The position numbers and the translations under genes were made by a program. This document shows, piece after piece, positions 12,006 to 22,889 of a stretch of 64,000 nt of DNA. Position 1 is the stretch's first letter. Each line of letters begins with the position of its first letter. Source of the DNA: Hippasteria phrygiana (taxonomy: Eukaryota; Echinodermata; Asteroidea; Valvatida; Goniasteridae); NCBI GenBank assembly GCA_037893225.1, contig JAZGUH010000075.1:744001-808000 (forward strand). The letters are read 5' to 3'. The notes under the pieces are model-generated. The model saw only the letters and a list, made by a program, of their open reading frames with translations. It did not search any database and had not been told where the DNA came from.

Positions 12006-12380
12006 GGAGTAGTCCGGTCATGCTATTGTGAACATGCGCAGAATAACATTTGCCGTTTGGTTTTCTTTTATATAGTGCTGAATGACTGGCCTGCAAAGCG
12101 ATCCTGGAAACGGGAGATTATGTCCCCACCATATATAATTATAGTTTTGGCGGACAACTAATAATGGGCGAATCCTACCCCTTAAAAAGGATTAGTTAAA
12201 CGTAATGCATTTGGCAATTTTTATCAAAATCCAAGAACTATAGGTTCCGGTATAAGTTGATCCATTTTTAGCATCACCATTGCAATATCTGGTTGTTGAT
12301 AATAAAAGAAATATACGAATTATGGTGATGGGCCTTGTTCAAACCACATGCCTAACAATATACACGCCTTTACGGGGTCC

Positions 12381-12795
12381 GCCCGATAGTCCGAAGGTTC
12401 GATTGTCCGAAAATGAAATAAGGTTCGTTAACGGAACATTTGATGCAATAGTCCGAAGGTTCATTAGTCCGAACGGCCTACAATCCGAAGGTTCATTTAT
12501 CCGAAGGTTCAGTAATCCGAACTTAGAATAAGGTTAATTAGTCCGAAGGTTCAAAAGTCAGAAACTAAAATAAGGTTCAATAGTCCGAAGGTTCATAAAA
12601 AGGCACACAAAGTTCGAAAGTCCGAATTGACAATAAGGTCCGATAGTCCGGACTATCGAACCCTATCGTCTATTCCGAATATCGAACCTTCGGATTATTT
12701 AACCTTATTCTCTTTTCGGACTATCGAACCTTCGGACCATTACGAACCTTCGGATTAATAACCCTTCGGACTAAAGAACCTTCGGACAATCGGGC
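12381..12795. repeat. Foldback array of TCCGAAGGTTC motifs
   Basis: The left half carries repeated AGTCCGAAGGTTC on plus and the right half carries the reverse complement GAACCTTCGGACT. They meet at the perfect palindrome CGATAGTCCGGACTATCG (12641-12658). Outer ends GCCCGATAGTCC and GGACAATCGGGC form a terminal inverted repeat. No coding potential. Confidence 0.88.
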
Positions 12796-12820
12796 TGTCA
12801 CCGTCTCCCCCCCCCCCCCC

Positions 12821-12982
12821 AAGGGCGTATCCAGAACACAATTTTGGGAGGGGCCAACACATTTTTTTGCTGAGTTTTGTGGGTGGGTGTACGCAGTGGC
12901 TGCCTTTTTGCGACGTCAGTTTTTTTTTTTTGGGGGGGGGGAGCATGGGCCCCCTTTGGCCCCCCCCCCTGGATCCGCCCTT
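12821..12982. mobile_element. hAT-like MITE
   Basis: AAGGGCGTATCCAG (12821-12834) and CTGGATCCGCCCTT (12969-12982) are inverted ends. The interior is poly-T and poly-G rich. The end sequence resembles the MITE at 13124. The target duplication is obscured by flanking poly-C. Confidence 0.6.
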
Positions 12983-13123
12983 CACCACCTCCCCCACCCA
13001 CCAACCTTGACGAGAAATGGAAACCGCTCATAACGTGTAGTTTTATTGTAACTTTGTTTTACGCCGTTTATGTAAACCCGTGCACACGGCAACTTTGTTT
13101 CAACATTTATAAACCTTTACAGT

Positions 13124-13280
13124 CAGTGGCGTATCCAGCGGAAGGGGGGGGGGGGGACTTGCCCCCCTGGCGGCATTTGAAGCGTCATAAAAAAAATTTA
13201 AAAATAGTGTTTTAAAACGATTTTAAGACGGTTCAGACGTTGTTTGCCCTTCCTGGCACAAAAAACTGGATACGCTACTG
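13124..13280. mobile_element. hAT MITE with clean 8-bp target duplication
   Basis: CAGTGGCGTATCCAG at 13124 and an inverted CTGGATACGCTACTG ending at 13280. TTTACAGT is duplicated at 13116-13123 and 13281-13288. The 8-bp duplication and CAGTGGCG-type ends are hAT hallmarks. Confidence 0.85.
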
Positions 13281-13557
13281 TTTACAGTGAGTTACACTTT
13301 GTCACCGTTGGTGGCGCCATTTAACCACTTTGTTTTGTTCTTACGCATAGGCAAAATAAGACATGTGGTTTCTGCTTTTCTGGTTTGCAACTTTAGGCGT
13401 AGGCTCCTAAAAAGAAAAAACATGTCCACGAGCAGGGAATGGGGGGGGGGGGGGGTTGAAACCCCCCCCCCCCAGACCCGCGCCTTGTATAGCACAAAAC
13501 CCTTGCCAGCATCCGAACCGTACCAATGAGCGCATGTTTGAAGTGCCCATTGCATTA

Positions 13558-13677
13558 GCCTTTTAGGAGGTATGGCGGACACAATAGGAGGTCGTTATTT
13601 GATTTGGGTAAAACCTGTGTATTTATACCCAAATAAAATAGCGCCCCCCTATTGTGTCCGCCATACCTCTAAAAGGC
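13558..13677. mobile_element. TA-flanked MITE, short copy
   Basis: Inverted arms GCCTTTTAGGAGGTATGGCG and CGCCATACCTCTAAAAGGC-type flank a TTTGGGTA/TACCCAAA core. TA lies on both sides. Same family as 47871-48113. Confidence 0.8.
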
Positions 13678-14604
13678 TAATGATACTCAGGAACGAAATA
13701 TTTTCTCTCTTTTCAATATTTATTTTGTCCCGCCAGACACCGCTGTTATCGCGGTACCGTTGTTGATTCTGTAGATTGTATTTTCCCAATTTTCGTAGCA
13801 AACAAACGGAATTCTAGAAAAATCGTCTTTTTACACATTTCAAATACACAGCTCAGGCCTTTTGTTCACCGCGCGGTTAAGCGCATGCGCGCATAAATTT
13901 AAATTTATTAGCGGGTTATTCTGTGAGCCAGTTCGGTATTTCAACTGCGCATGTTCACAATAGCATGACCGGACTACACGACGGGCGACGGAAGGGGCGA
14001 CGTTGAGGAAAGAAAACCTGCAAGCTAGAAAAAAACGACGCGACGGCACGACGGCACGACGCGACGCCAGAAGTAATGGGAAAGAAGCGACGGCACGACG
14101 CGACGGCACGATGCAACGCAGCCGTCGTGCCGTCGCGTCGTATAGTCGCGTCGCGTATGGAAGAGGCAAAGCGATGTGTCGTAAATAGTACACCATACAA
14201 AAAACCGCACCCAGAGGGTGATGACCGCACCGCGTCCTATTTAATCGTACATGCTCGCCAAGTTATGAATAATTCATTTGTCAAGGTCAAACTCAATCGC
14301 TGATTGGCTCCCCCGGAAAGTCGGGGGAGAATGTCGAAAAAGTAATGAAAAAGTTAAGACCCGCGGACAGAAATATCCAAGACCTTCGTGGAAGTGAAGA
14401 ACCGAGCAAAGAACAGTAGAATCGATTCTTGTCAGAACGCGTAATATATAAAACATTATCGAATACAATCAGAATCGATTTACTGAGAAACAGCGCCCTC
14501 GTTCGGGAGGAAAAAAAGGAACACGAAGTCTTGGAACCAAGACTAAGTTACGACGTGTATTTGGGTCGTCGTAAATACATGAAATATATGAGAAAATCAT
14601 AAAG

Positions 14605-14793
14605 ATGGCGCTTATGCTTCTTGCAGAACGTGAAGCTAGAAGAGCAATAAGAAGAGAGAGGGTGTTTAGAGACAGGCGCAATCCCTTACACAATCTAAGC
14701 GACGAGGAAACGTACAGCAGATACCGTTTCACACGAGAGGGGATTGTTCAGCTGTTAGAAAGAGTTGAAAATAATATTCAACCCGATACACGG
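14605..14793 (+). pseudogene. Harbinger transposase exon 1, orphan copy in H2
   Basis: 63 codons, identical in length to H1 exon 1 and nearly identical in sequence (DNLSDEE becomes HNLSDEE). A donor GTACGT follows at 14794, but the remaining exons are deleted. Confidence 0.85.
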
Positions 14794-15860
14794 GTACGTA
14801 CAGAGAACGCTGATTATTAATGCTTAATTTGTTTGTCATATACCTATACAATTATTGATTTTGTCGATCGACTTTATTTTGCGGAGGGCTAGGGAAGGGG
14901 GACGGTAAGTTTTTCCCGGGATTTTGGGGAACTTGCGTGGGCGTGGGATGGTGGTTGTATTAGCCTACTGTAACGAACGAATTTCCCATTTGAACTGATT
15001 TTCCCGAGGGCATCACCCACCGCAATGCAAACTGTTATCTTGAGCTCACTACTGGCAAAGAGCGTAAAATCCATTCTACGTGTGTACTTACGAAAGGGGG
15101 TCCCTTGCATCCAAACGTTGATTGGTAATGTAGCGCCACCAACGGTCTGCACGAAGCGGATATATATAATGCAGTGTGTGTGGGAGGTTGGTTATCGGAA
15201 GTAATTATTTATTTAGGCCGCGTCCGAAACCGGAATTTTAGCTAGTACGCGTGCGGCTATTTGCAGTGTGGTGGAGAATAAGTAAATCCCCGTTTCGGAT
15301 GCGGCCTTAAATAATAGTCACACTGACAAAGCTACCAGATTGAAAGCAACTTCACGACCAATCTGTGAAATACACTATGGAAGAGCACGCTAATCAACAA
15401 CCCGCCATTAAAGCCAGTCAATCCTACGATTCCCAAAATAGATAAAACCATGCAATGACACACACACCCACCCATACAAAGTACATACTAGCAGATTGTT
15501 AAAAAAAAATTGTTCAATCAAATAATAAAAGCATTGACGACATCCAAAGATAAATTTCTTCCAATCATCCACCTTGATTTCACCGTTTCCGCGTATCGCG
15601 CAGGCTGCGTGTTAATATACAACGGCTATTTGGTGACGAAAATATTTGACACACAAAATAGTACCAAAGAGCGAAAATTATTAGGCTCGTCCAAGAAATA
15701 TATCTCATTAAACTGAAAATGCAATGCATCGCCCTTACGACGCGTTTAGTGAAATGGTTCGCAGAACGCGTCGCAGCTACGACGTGTCGCAGGGCAGCGA
15801 CGCGTCTTAAACCGTACGACGCGTCTTAAGTTACGATGAGTTTAGTGAAATCGGGTGCAG

Positions 15861-15995
15861 GTCAGATACACCGAATCACATCGCTACCAGCACCGCGCTA
15901 CCAGATACCTGATCATTATCAGCGTTACAAACGACCACACTTTTTGGGTAATATGCGCAACACAGATATTCCCACAAAATATTTATTATCTGTCA
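15861..15995. other. Right flank of the nested Harbinger complex
   Basis: Ordinary unique sequence after the CAG flank. Nothing recognised. Confidence 0.4.
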
Positions 15996-16056
15996 AGAGG
16001 TTTAGCAGCACGTTTTTACGTGAACGCGAAAATTGTGTTATTTAATTTACCAAAAA

Positions 16057-16162
16057 TGTTGGTGAAAACTGCAACTACCCAAAATATGGGTAAACAAACT
16101 CTCATCCGGTTGTGTTCAAATAGATGTACCCACATTTTGGGTAGTTGCAGTTTTCACCAACA
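16057..16162. repeat. Perfect 29-bp inverted repeat (hairpin MITE)
   Basis: Arms 16057-16085 and 16134-16162 match without a mismatch (TGTTGGTGAAAACTGCAACT start), separated by 48 bp. Confidence 0.9.
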
Positions 16163-16615
16163 ATTGGGCAAATTTAAACCTCATGATTTTTCAGTGTGTG
16201 TTCTTTTGCTGACGTCATCAATTCCAGCGTATTGTTACTCACGTACGTGAATTTCACACGGACGTCAAATACGTCAAAATGGTGAGTTCACGTTGGGTCA
16301 TAACGTGAGTAATTGCAACATTTATTAAGCATTTGTAGACATTGCAATCAATATTTTTCTTATGAGAATTAAAGCTCATTGAATATAAAACACTGAAGAT
16401 GCATTTTTTTGTCAAACTAAGTCCAGTTCGATGTATTTCTGAAGTTAAAAAAATCCCTTGCTTGTGAAGCTTTTGTGTTGGAAAACACCGTGGTTGTGCA
16501 TGATACCCGTCGTGACGTACAGCTAAGCTTTTCATTGCGCGTCGGAACGCCCGCGTTATTCAGTTTGACCGCCGCTCCAAAAATGTCGGACGCGCTCGCG
16601 TTGACGTTCGCGTAA

Positions 16616-16786
16616 AGCCCGGTTCATACTTCATGCGAATGCGAAGCGAATTTGACGTCATGAAACATTCGCAGCGAAGATTCGCAGAAGTTGAAATGTG
16701 TTCAACTTTTGCGAATTCGCAGCGCGAATATTTGGCGTTGACGTCATAAATTGGCTTCGCATTCGCATGAAGTATGAATCAGGCTT
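16616..16786. mobile_element. AGCCCGGTTCATAC MITE, copy 1
   Basis: Ends AGCCCGGTTCATACTTCATG and CATGAAGTATGAATCAGGCT. The interior has repeated AATTCGC/GCGAATT blocks and two TGACGTCA sites. Same family as 54666-54795. Confidence 0.8.
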
Positions 16787-17039
16787 AAAACGTGCTGCTA
16801 AACCTCTCTAAATATTGTTACGGTCTAAAAATCTCCAGACTATCCGCAAATAGAAATTACTAGAAAAAGCCTGAATTTTCTCAGATGCAACAAAGAAATC
16901 AAACAAGATCACACTGATATAAAGAACAAAGAAACAATGTGATTTAATAATGAGAATATTCGAGAATCAACAGGGTTTAACAAGTGTAGAATTAAGAAAA
17001 GATCTTATACAATATATAACTTAACAGATCTTACGGGCA

Positions 17040-19000
17040 GGACTAATGCTAGGTTTACATTATGTTCCCGGCGGCCACGGCAGTCACGTTTCAGGCCACC
17101 GTGCGCCTTTGAGCCTCCGGGACTCAGCAGCCCCCCCCCCCCCCCCCCCCCCCCCCCACGGCCCGTCACGGATACCGTGATAGACCGTGAGAAAACTTAG
17201 CAGGACCTTAACAAAACTTGGGCACTCAGCAACGGACAAGGACAACTCCAATAATGCGAGCGAATACAGTTCTTTGACGAGCTGGAACACGAGGCGAATT
17301 CCCCTCCAAAACAGCCAAAGAGAGACGAAAACAGCGGGAGACGACACCAACTGGCTCCTGTCGCGAAAATATGGGGAATATGAGACCCCAAATAATGAAC
17401 CGACGACAGTTCACAAATAAATGTCTTCAGACGCTCACGCAGACGAGTCACAGGTCCGAATAAAACAGCTCAATTAACTCGATGACCAAACTCCCAACGA
17501 AATTCTCTGTCCGTCACAAATAATCTCCAGGCCTCCGTCGAAAATCAAGTCCTGATTCTATTCCGAATTTAGCCCGTATATAAAGGAATGTATATCTTCC
17601 AGAAATTACCAAATTATCCAGAATCATCTTACAAATGACGTCAGCCTCTAAATACAATCTTACACAATTACGTCACATCCAAAAATAATCCTCTACACAG
17701 CCCCGAATACAATAACTCTGTATTCGAGATACACACAGAACCTTCTGGCACATAGGCTTGGCGTAAACAACTCTGACCCATTCATAAACAAATTGGGGTC
17801 AGCCGAGGTCGCACGTGTATGCAAATAAGTGGCGCGTGGCCTCGAAGGTTGTACAAACCACTGAATGAGGGCGTACATACATTCCGTGAGGGGAATTTCA
17901 TAACACTGGCAGCATTTACTTGTGTACATAACAATATGCACTTTGCGCATGTGCAATCCATATTTGTCCCACTAAAATTCCCAAGATCTTGGGAAAAATC
18001 CCAAGGAGTGGCCACAGTGCACACATGTATAACGCACAAGGCTAAAATATTATGAAAATCGCTTTTTGAGAAATACACTTGTGAACAAATAAAATCTCAA
18101 AATGTTTCTAATTATGTTCTTTAATCACTATATATTTTAATATTTAGTTTGGAATATTTACACAAACGATTAAATAAATATTCAAACCAAAAAATGCATC
18201 AACTGAACGTGTATATGCACAGTTAAAATTCCGCCCGCCCGCCTCCCACTGGCGAAGGGGTTTGGAGGACAACCAAACAATTTTGTTTGGCCTAATGATG
18301 GACATATTTTTGCACTGTAGTGTTTGCCTATAAAAGAAAAGGCAGGACTGAATAAAACCCATTTCTTCTTTGCTTCGATTCATAACATGTAGAGAGGTGG
18401 GACCAGTAAGAAGTCAAAGTCAGTTTCCCGGGTCCAATTATTTGTTGTCTCAGGGGTGTGATCCACTCGACGCCAGTGTGATCCACTTGAATCCACCCAA
18501 TCCCCAGGTAATCCACCTAATCCACCATCCACCCAATCAACCCATGCTTCAAACCCATGCATCAAACCGGCTAGCTGCCATTTTTCATACAACATCCCTC
18601 CACTTGCCAAGCCAAATAGGACCAATTTTAAAGCCAAAATTTATCAAGTCTGCACAAAAGTTGAAGCACAGAACCCCCAGGTTATGACAGCTGATCATAA
18701 TTACACAATATATCAATTGCGTGACACCCCAACATTTATTAATCAAAAAAAGTTGTCAGGTTTACAATTTATGGTAATCAGCTTGGCGCAGCCATTTTTG
18801 GCCTATTTAGTGTGGTGCACCCATAGCCTGTTCGAAACTACTGTGTGTGGACGCTGAAAGTCTGATGTCACCTAGTACTCTATTTGCACCACCGCTTTGT
18901 TCGGGCTCCAGAGTCTACTAGGTTTAGATATGGGCGAGAGATTAGAGCATAGAAACCGGAGCCCGAACAACAAACCGTTGGGGTGGGTGGATGGGAAAAC
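17040..19000. other. Intergenic, no gene recognised
   Basis: Contains a poly-C tract at about 17132-17157 and a degenerate AATCCACCC-rich tract (18475-18545). Short open frames here have no recognisable domain. Confidence 0.5.
18873..18943 (+). repeat. 71-bp exact direct repeat, first copy
   Basis: Identical to 19341-19411 (TAGTACTCTATTTGCACCAC start, GGGCGAGAGATT end), 468 bp apart. Confidence 0.9.
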
Positions 19001-19007
19001 GAAACGA

Positions 19008-19210
19008 AATCTAAAACTCAAATCAATACATACACACTTATACATGTGCGTTTGTATAGCTATTCAGACCGCGGACCAGAAACAAAGAGGACAATAGGCC
19101 GTGATTGTGTCAAGGCCCACTTATGAAAACCGCGCACAAAACCAACGGGAGGCCCCCGAAAAAGTTAGAGTACAAATAAAAGAGGGACAATAGGAGCCCC
19201 GCGATTGCCG
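19008..19210 (-). repeat. Inverse copy of the repeat at 1-250
   Basis: Blocks such as AGAGGACAATAGG, AATAGCTATA-type and GCGATTGCCGG are reverse-complement matches to 1-220. Confidence 0.45.
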
Positions 19211-19283
19211 GCGCCCACACACCTATGTGCGTGCAGGCACGAATTACATAATTTACGCTTCTCCCTGCCGCTTATCCTAGCCG

Positions 19284-19344
19284 CGACCAGACTGAACTGT
19301 GATAGTGTCTCTTCTGCCCTCTACGTCGCGGCAGTGCAAATAGT
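19284..19344 (+). repeat. 61-bp repeat shared with 27848-27908
   Basis: CGACCAGACTGAACTGTGAT to GCAGTGCAAATAGT is identical at 27848-27908, 8.5 kb away. Probably a dispersed element fragment. Confidence 0.85.
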
Positions 19345-19411
19345 ACTCTATTTGCACCACCGCTTTGTTCGGGCTCCAGAGTCTACTAGGTTTAGATATG
19401 GGCGAGAGATT
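19341..19411 (+). repeat. 71-bp exact direct repeat, second copy
   Basis: Second copy of 18873-18943. It is joined on its left to another repeated block (19284-19344). Confidence 0.9.
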
Positions 19412-20678
19412 CTTCGCTCCGAACCAAGATAGCGAAGCCACTCCCTTTCCCTGGCTGTTAGACCCCCTAAATACCACCCATACCTCAACCGTACCTCACC
19501 CGTACCTCACCCGGTAATGCGGGATATTTACTTGAAGCATGCGCAAAAAGGGCCATCAGCTCACTGCGAACGCGCCCTGCTAACAAATCGCACCACCTTG
19601 TAACCAAGATGCAGCATGTGCGCGGAAAGATTCGACCTATCGCGGTCGAATCTCACCTGAATCGTGTCAACGCAGCCTGCGAACCACCGTCCAACCACGC
19701 GCAACCACCGCTCCACGTGGAACGCGCAAAATCCGAGACAAACAAACATCAGCACACAAACCCCACATGCACCCTGTGGATACATGTACGTCAGCATGAT
19801 ACATGGCTATACAAAATAACGGCTTGGCGCTCCTAAAGGTTGAATAACTTGAGTTTCTCAGGTTTCTCCTTGATACGGACGCTCCCGACAATGACAACTC
19901 ACCTGCAGGCGCACCCTTCAATCCAGGATTCCAACCAACCAATGCGAATGAAATGAATGAATGAATGAATAAAAAATGTCTCAATTTGTCTAATTACCTT
20001 TTCATAAAAGATGAGTTTTGCCAGTCTTGTTAAATCACCTGTACCAACATGTATGCCGGCTTATTTTTTTTATATTTTTTTTTGGCAGCCAGTCATCATG
20101 GCCAGGCCCAGTATTGTGAAAATTTCAGACCAGTTCCGTGCACAATAAAGTAGTTGTTGCGGTGTCTTGTCAACTTTTGACTGAAAAACGCTCGTACTTA
20201 CCTTGCCTGCAAGGCGGAGCTTAAATGCATCATTGTCTTCATCAGTCATATGTCTCCCGAACAAAATGCCTTCACTAAATATATTACATTCCTACATGCG
20301 TGGCAATCCGTGCATACTAATATTTGAAAAGGCGAACATGAAGAAGAGAAGTATAGCAAGCCCAGCAAACCACTCAAATGCTGTCGATTTAAAATCAAAG
20401 TAGATGGTCCACTCCATTAGCTTCACTCATTTATTTTAATTCTTGAGATAATTTTTTTTTTTTTTCGCTGAATACGATTGATTTCTGTCAAGAATGCAAA
20501 TCATTATTGCAAAATTGCATTTACGTTAAAGGTTAGAACTGCCACCGAGTTCAGTGTGTGGTTATCAGAAATATGAAATACACCATTTGTTACATATCTG
20601 TTTTCATGTATTCCGAATTTCATCCAATTAAATTAGCAGATGTACACTAAGTCTTATTTAAATCATTTACAAAGAAAC

Positions 20679-20752
20679 TGGCAGGAGCGGGATTCGAACC
20701 TGCGACCTCCAAGCTACCGTACAGGCCGCTCTACCAACTGAGCCATCCCGCC
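20679..20752 (-). pseudogene. Degenerate tRNA / tRNA-like sequence
   Basis: Minus-strand cloverleaf features: acceptor arms GGCGGGA/TCCTGCC pair, D arm GCTCAGTTGGTAGAGC (box A) and T arm GGTTCGAATCC (box B). The anticodon stem GCCTG/GCTTG does not pair and a GGT would sit in the loop, so a functional tRNA-Thr is unlikely. A tRNA-derived retroposon head or a tRNA pseudogene is more likely. Confidence 0.7.
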
Positions 20753-20998
20753 CCATGCCAGCGGTCTCCCAAATTGTCAGTATCCTTGCTCGGGTGAGCG
20801 CTAGCCAGAAGTCATAAACCCAGAATGCCGTATGGCCAGGGGCCACACCCATTTTTACGATACAACCTAGGAAGCGACATTGTGGGAATCACTCAATGAG
20901 TGATACGACTTCTGAACTTAAAATTCGTCAAACAATCCACAATGGAAACTGAACACAGGCAAACCCGGACACATTTCCAAAGTGAACAAAGAAACTGG
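20682..20998. mobile_element. tRNA-bearing insertion with 13-bp direct repeats
   Basis: ACAAAGAAACTGG occurs at 20669-20681 and 20986-20998, and the B1 paralog lacks the interval. This is a retroposon-like insertion of about 305 bp. The tRNA-like part lies at its left edge in antisense, so on the minus strand the insertion ends at the tRNA 3' end, which is unusual for a SINE. Confidence 0.68.
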
Positions 20999-22109
20999 AA
21001 ACAGTATAGGCCTACTCTATTACATGTGGCATTGAAGAAAACCAAAATGTATAATACTTTTACTTAGGCCTATATACAAACTGGCTGATCTCCAGAAATT
21101 TACACTCTGACGGTTTTATTTTAATTGAACACCTCAGTTCTTTACACACAAGTGTCCTAACTCATGCAGTGTACAATCATGCATGTACATATCGTCGGGT
21201 AATCTCATGGCTGCCTTCACTCAAGCGCACGGATTTGTAAATTCCACCTGAAACATAATACTCCATATTAATTGCCTTCTGGCCTATCTTCATTTTCTCT
21301 TTTATCTGGAGTTATTGTCTATCTGTGGGTGATCTTGCTAGAAAGTGTGTGTAAGTGGAGATATATTCTGCATCCCCACAACCCCGAAATGATGTGGCTG
21401 CTGTCACTAATCAATACTTCTTTATGTCGACAATGTTTCATTGGATTATACTGAACCATAACAAGTTGGGATGTCACGAATACGCGTACCACCATTTGGG
21501 AAACTCTTCTGATGTTTTCCTGTGCGTGAATATTATTGCTTTGAAAACATAAATTGAATATAAAATCAATTATGATGCGGAAATTTGGAAAGGCGGAATA
21601 GTAAGTACGTAAAGACACTAGCTGTCAACCAAGGTTATACCTTTCAATTTACATTCGGAAGAATAGAAATATCTCACATGCTCACTCATCATCCTTCTCG
21701 TTATTATTATTGGCCGTTTCGGAAACTTTTCCAAAACAGCCTTTGTCTTCGCTAAGTTTTTTTTTTTTTTTTTTTTTCAGCCAAATGCCTAGGCCCCCCC
21801 TATAGCACTTGTACACGTTTTCTTTCGTACCGGCACTTTGGCTACTTTTATGCTGCCGATTGGCTTTAAATGTGGCAGACACTTAGACTAACTGCTCAGA
21901 ATGTATGCCGAACATTTACGTCATGATAAACGTCATCACGTGATTTTTTATGAATTTTGAAATCTCAAAATCGTAACATCCTTTTCAATATATCTAGCGA
22001 ACAAAACAAGATATTTTGAAAATTCTTTGTCTTATAGCTTTGGTATGTCTCAAAGATATGCCCTAAAAAGGAGAAAATGTGTGACGTCATGATGATATCA
22101 CCAACAATG

Positions 22110-22142
<33 letters not shown>

Positions 22143-22889
22143 CATATGAGGATAGGTCCGATCGTCATGAAAATTGGTGGGTAGGTAGATACTGCCACCA
22201 GCATGCAGAAGCCGAAGTGACGTCATGATGACTTCATCGGCTAATTTTCTATGATTTTTCTTTTATTTTTGAAATTTTATTATTTGTCGTTATTCTTTGC
22301 CCTGCTGAATGGAGTCTTTAAAATACTTACCCTACTGGTCTCTGGAAAGCGCCACACAAATATTTCGTATACACTTATTTTATGTCTAAATAAGCTTCAG
22401 CTGCGAAACGGAAACCAGCTGCACTACAGGAGTTTCTCCGCGGATTTTAACGACACGTCTGCCTGCACGCAAACCCGAAAAATATTTCCCCCAGGCATGA
22501 CAAACTGGGTCACGCGGATCGCGCAATCCTTCAACGGCCAAAGCGACGCGATGAACTTGAAAATTCCGGAAACACGACCTCAAAAACCGCACCCAGGGTG
22601 ACCGCGGGCTAGCCAAATTATGCATAATCCATTCATGGTCTCCCCCGGAAAGTCGGGGGAAAATGATCGAAAAAGTCAAGAAAAAGCCAAGACCCGCTTG
22701 GAGGAATATCCGAGACCTTCGTGGAAGTAAAGAACCGAGCAAAGAACGGTAGAATCGATTCTTTCAGAGCGTGTAATACAAAATATTTTAGAATCGAATA
22801 CATTGTCGAGCCGATCCGCTGAGAAACAGCGACTTCGTTTTAGCGGAAGCAAACAAAAATGGGGACAAAAGGGTCTCGGAACCAAGACT

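Larger units (their letters stand above)
10374..14197. mobile_element. Element C: long-TIR DNA element inserted in B1
   Basis: Inverted ends start TATGGTGTACTATTTACGAC and run about 240-250 bp (left 10374-10580 plus 12009-12040; right 13946-14197), nearly identical. Flanked by CAAAAA at 10368-10373 and 14198-14203. The paralogous site in B2 (about 22580-22590, CTCAAAAACCGCACCC) is empty. No transposase is visible, so it is non-autonomous. Long TIRs resemble Mutator-like elements, but a 6-bp rather than 9-bp duplication leaves the superfamily open. Confidence 0.78.
7909..14543. mobile_element. Element B1: TA-flanked hairpin-ended element inserted in H2
   Basis: Ends GTCTTGGTTCCAAGAC (7909) and GTCTTGGAACCAAGAC (14528-14543), flanked by TA at 7907-7908 and 14544-14545. 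The H1 copy shows the uninterrupted Harbinger sequence (ACTTACGAC), confirming insertion at TA. As in element A, the left end is a snapback (AAGACGTTACTGT with ACAGTAACGTCTT about 100 bp in). The interior (8040-10370) has no coding sequence I can recognise but aligns with 19838-22888. Element C interrupts it; without C it is about 2.8 kb, non-autonomous. Confidence 0.78.
7876..15857. mobile_element. PIF/Harbinger copy H2, internally deleted and split by element B1
   Basis: H2 consists of 7876-7906 (left tip, CCCCCGATTTCACTAAAC) plus 14546-15857. The right end GTTTAGTGAAATCGGGTG mirrors the left end of H1. It is inverted relative to H1 and retains transposase exon 1 and both termini. Compared with H1 it lacks the segment corresponding to about 4262-6740 (Myb gene and exons 2-4). 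CAG (15858-15860) follows it. Confidence 0.8.
15996..16807. mobile_element. Possible DNA element with 20-bp inverted ends
   Basis: AGAGGTTTAGCAGCACGTTT (15996-16015) is the exact reverse complement of 16788-16807. It encloses a perfect hairpin (16057-16162) and a MITE (16616-16786). No clear target duplication and no ORF. Confidence 0.5.
19838..22888. mobile_element. Element B2: second copy of the TA-flanked element, left end missing
   Basis: Aligns with B1 (8341-10370 and 14198-14543). The right end GTCTCGGAACCAAGAC (22873-22888) is followed by TA. The left terminus is absent, so it is truncated. It lacks element C but carries a tRNA-like insertion (20682-20998) and poly-T tracts (21760-21778, 22110-22138). 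No transposase. Confidence 0.72.

Noticed and set aside
10251..12161. Very long open frames (over 500 codons) rich in Ala, Ser, Arg on both strands
   Set aside because: They are artefacts of the 12-bp minisatellite: unit length is divisible by three and contains no stop in several frames, so opposite-strand frames are equally open.
18873..19411. Pair of LTRs of a short retroelement
   Set aside because: The 71-bp direct repeats lack TG...CA ends, primer-binding site and internal coding sequence; a small tandem duplication or shared dispersed repeat is simpler.
20679..20752. Functional tRNA-Thr gene
   Set aside because: The anticodon stem does not pair, position 33 is not T, and the sequence lies at the edge of an insertion with direct repeats.
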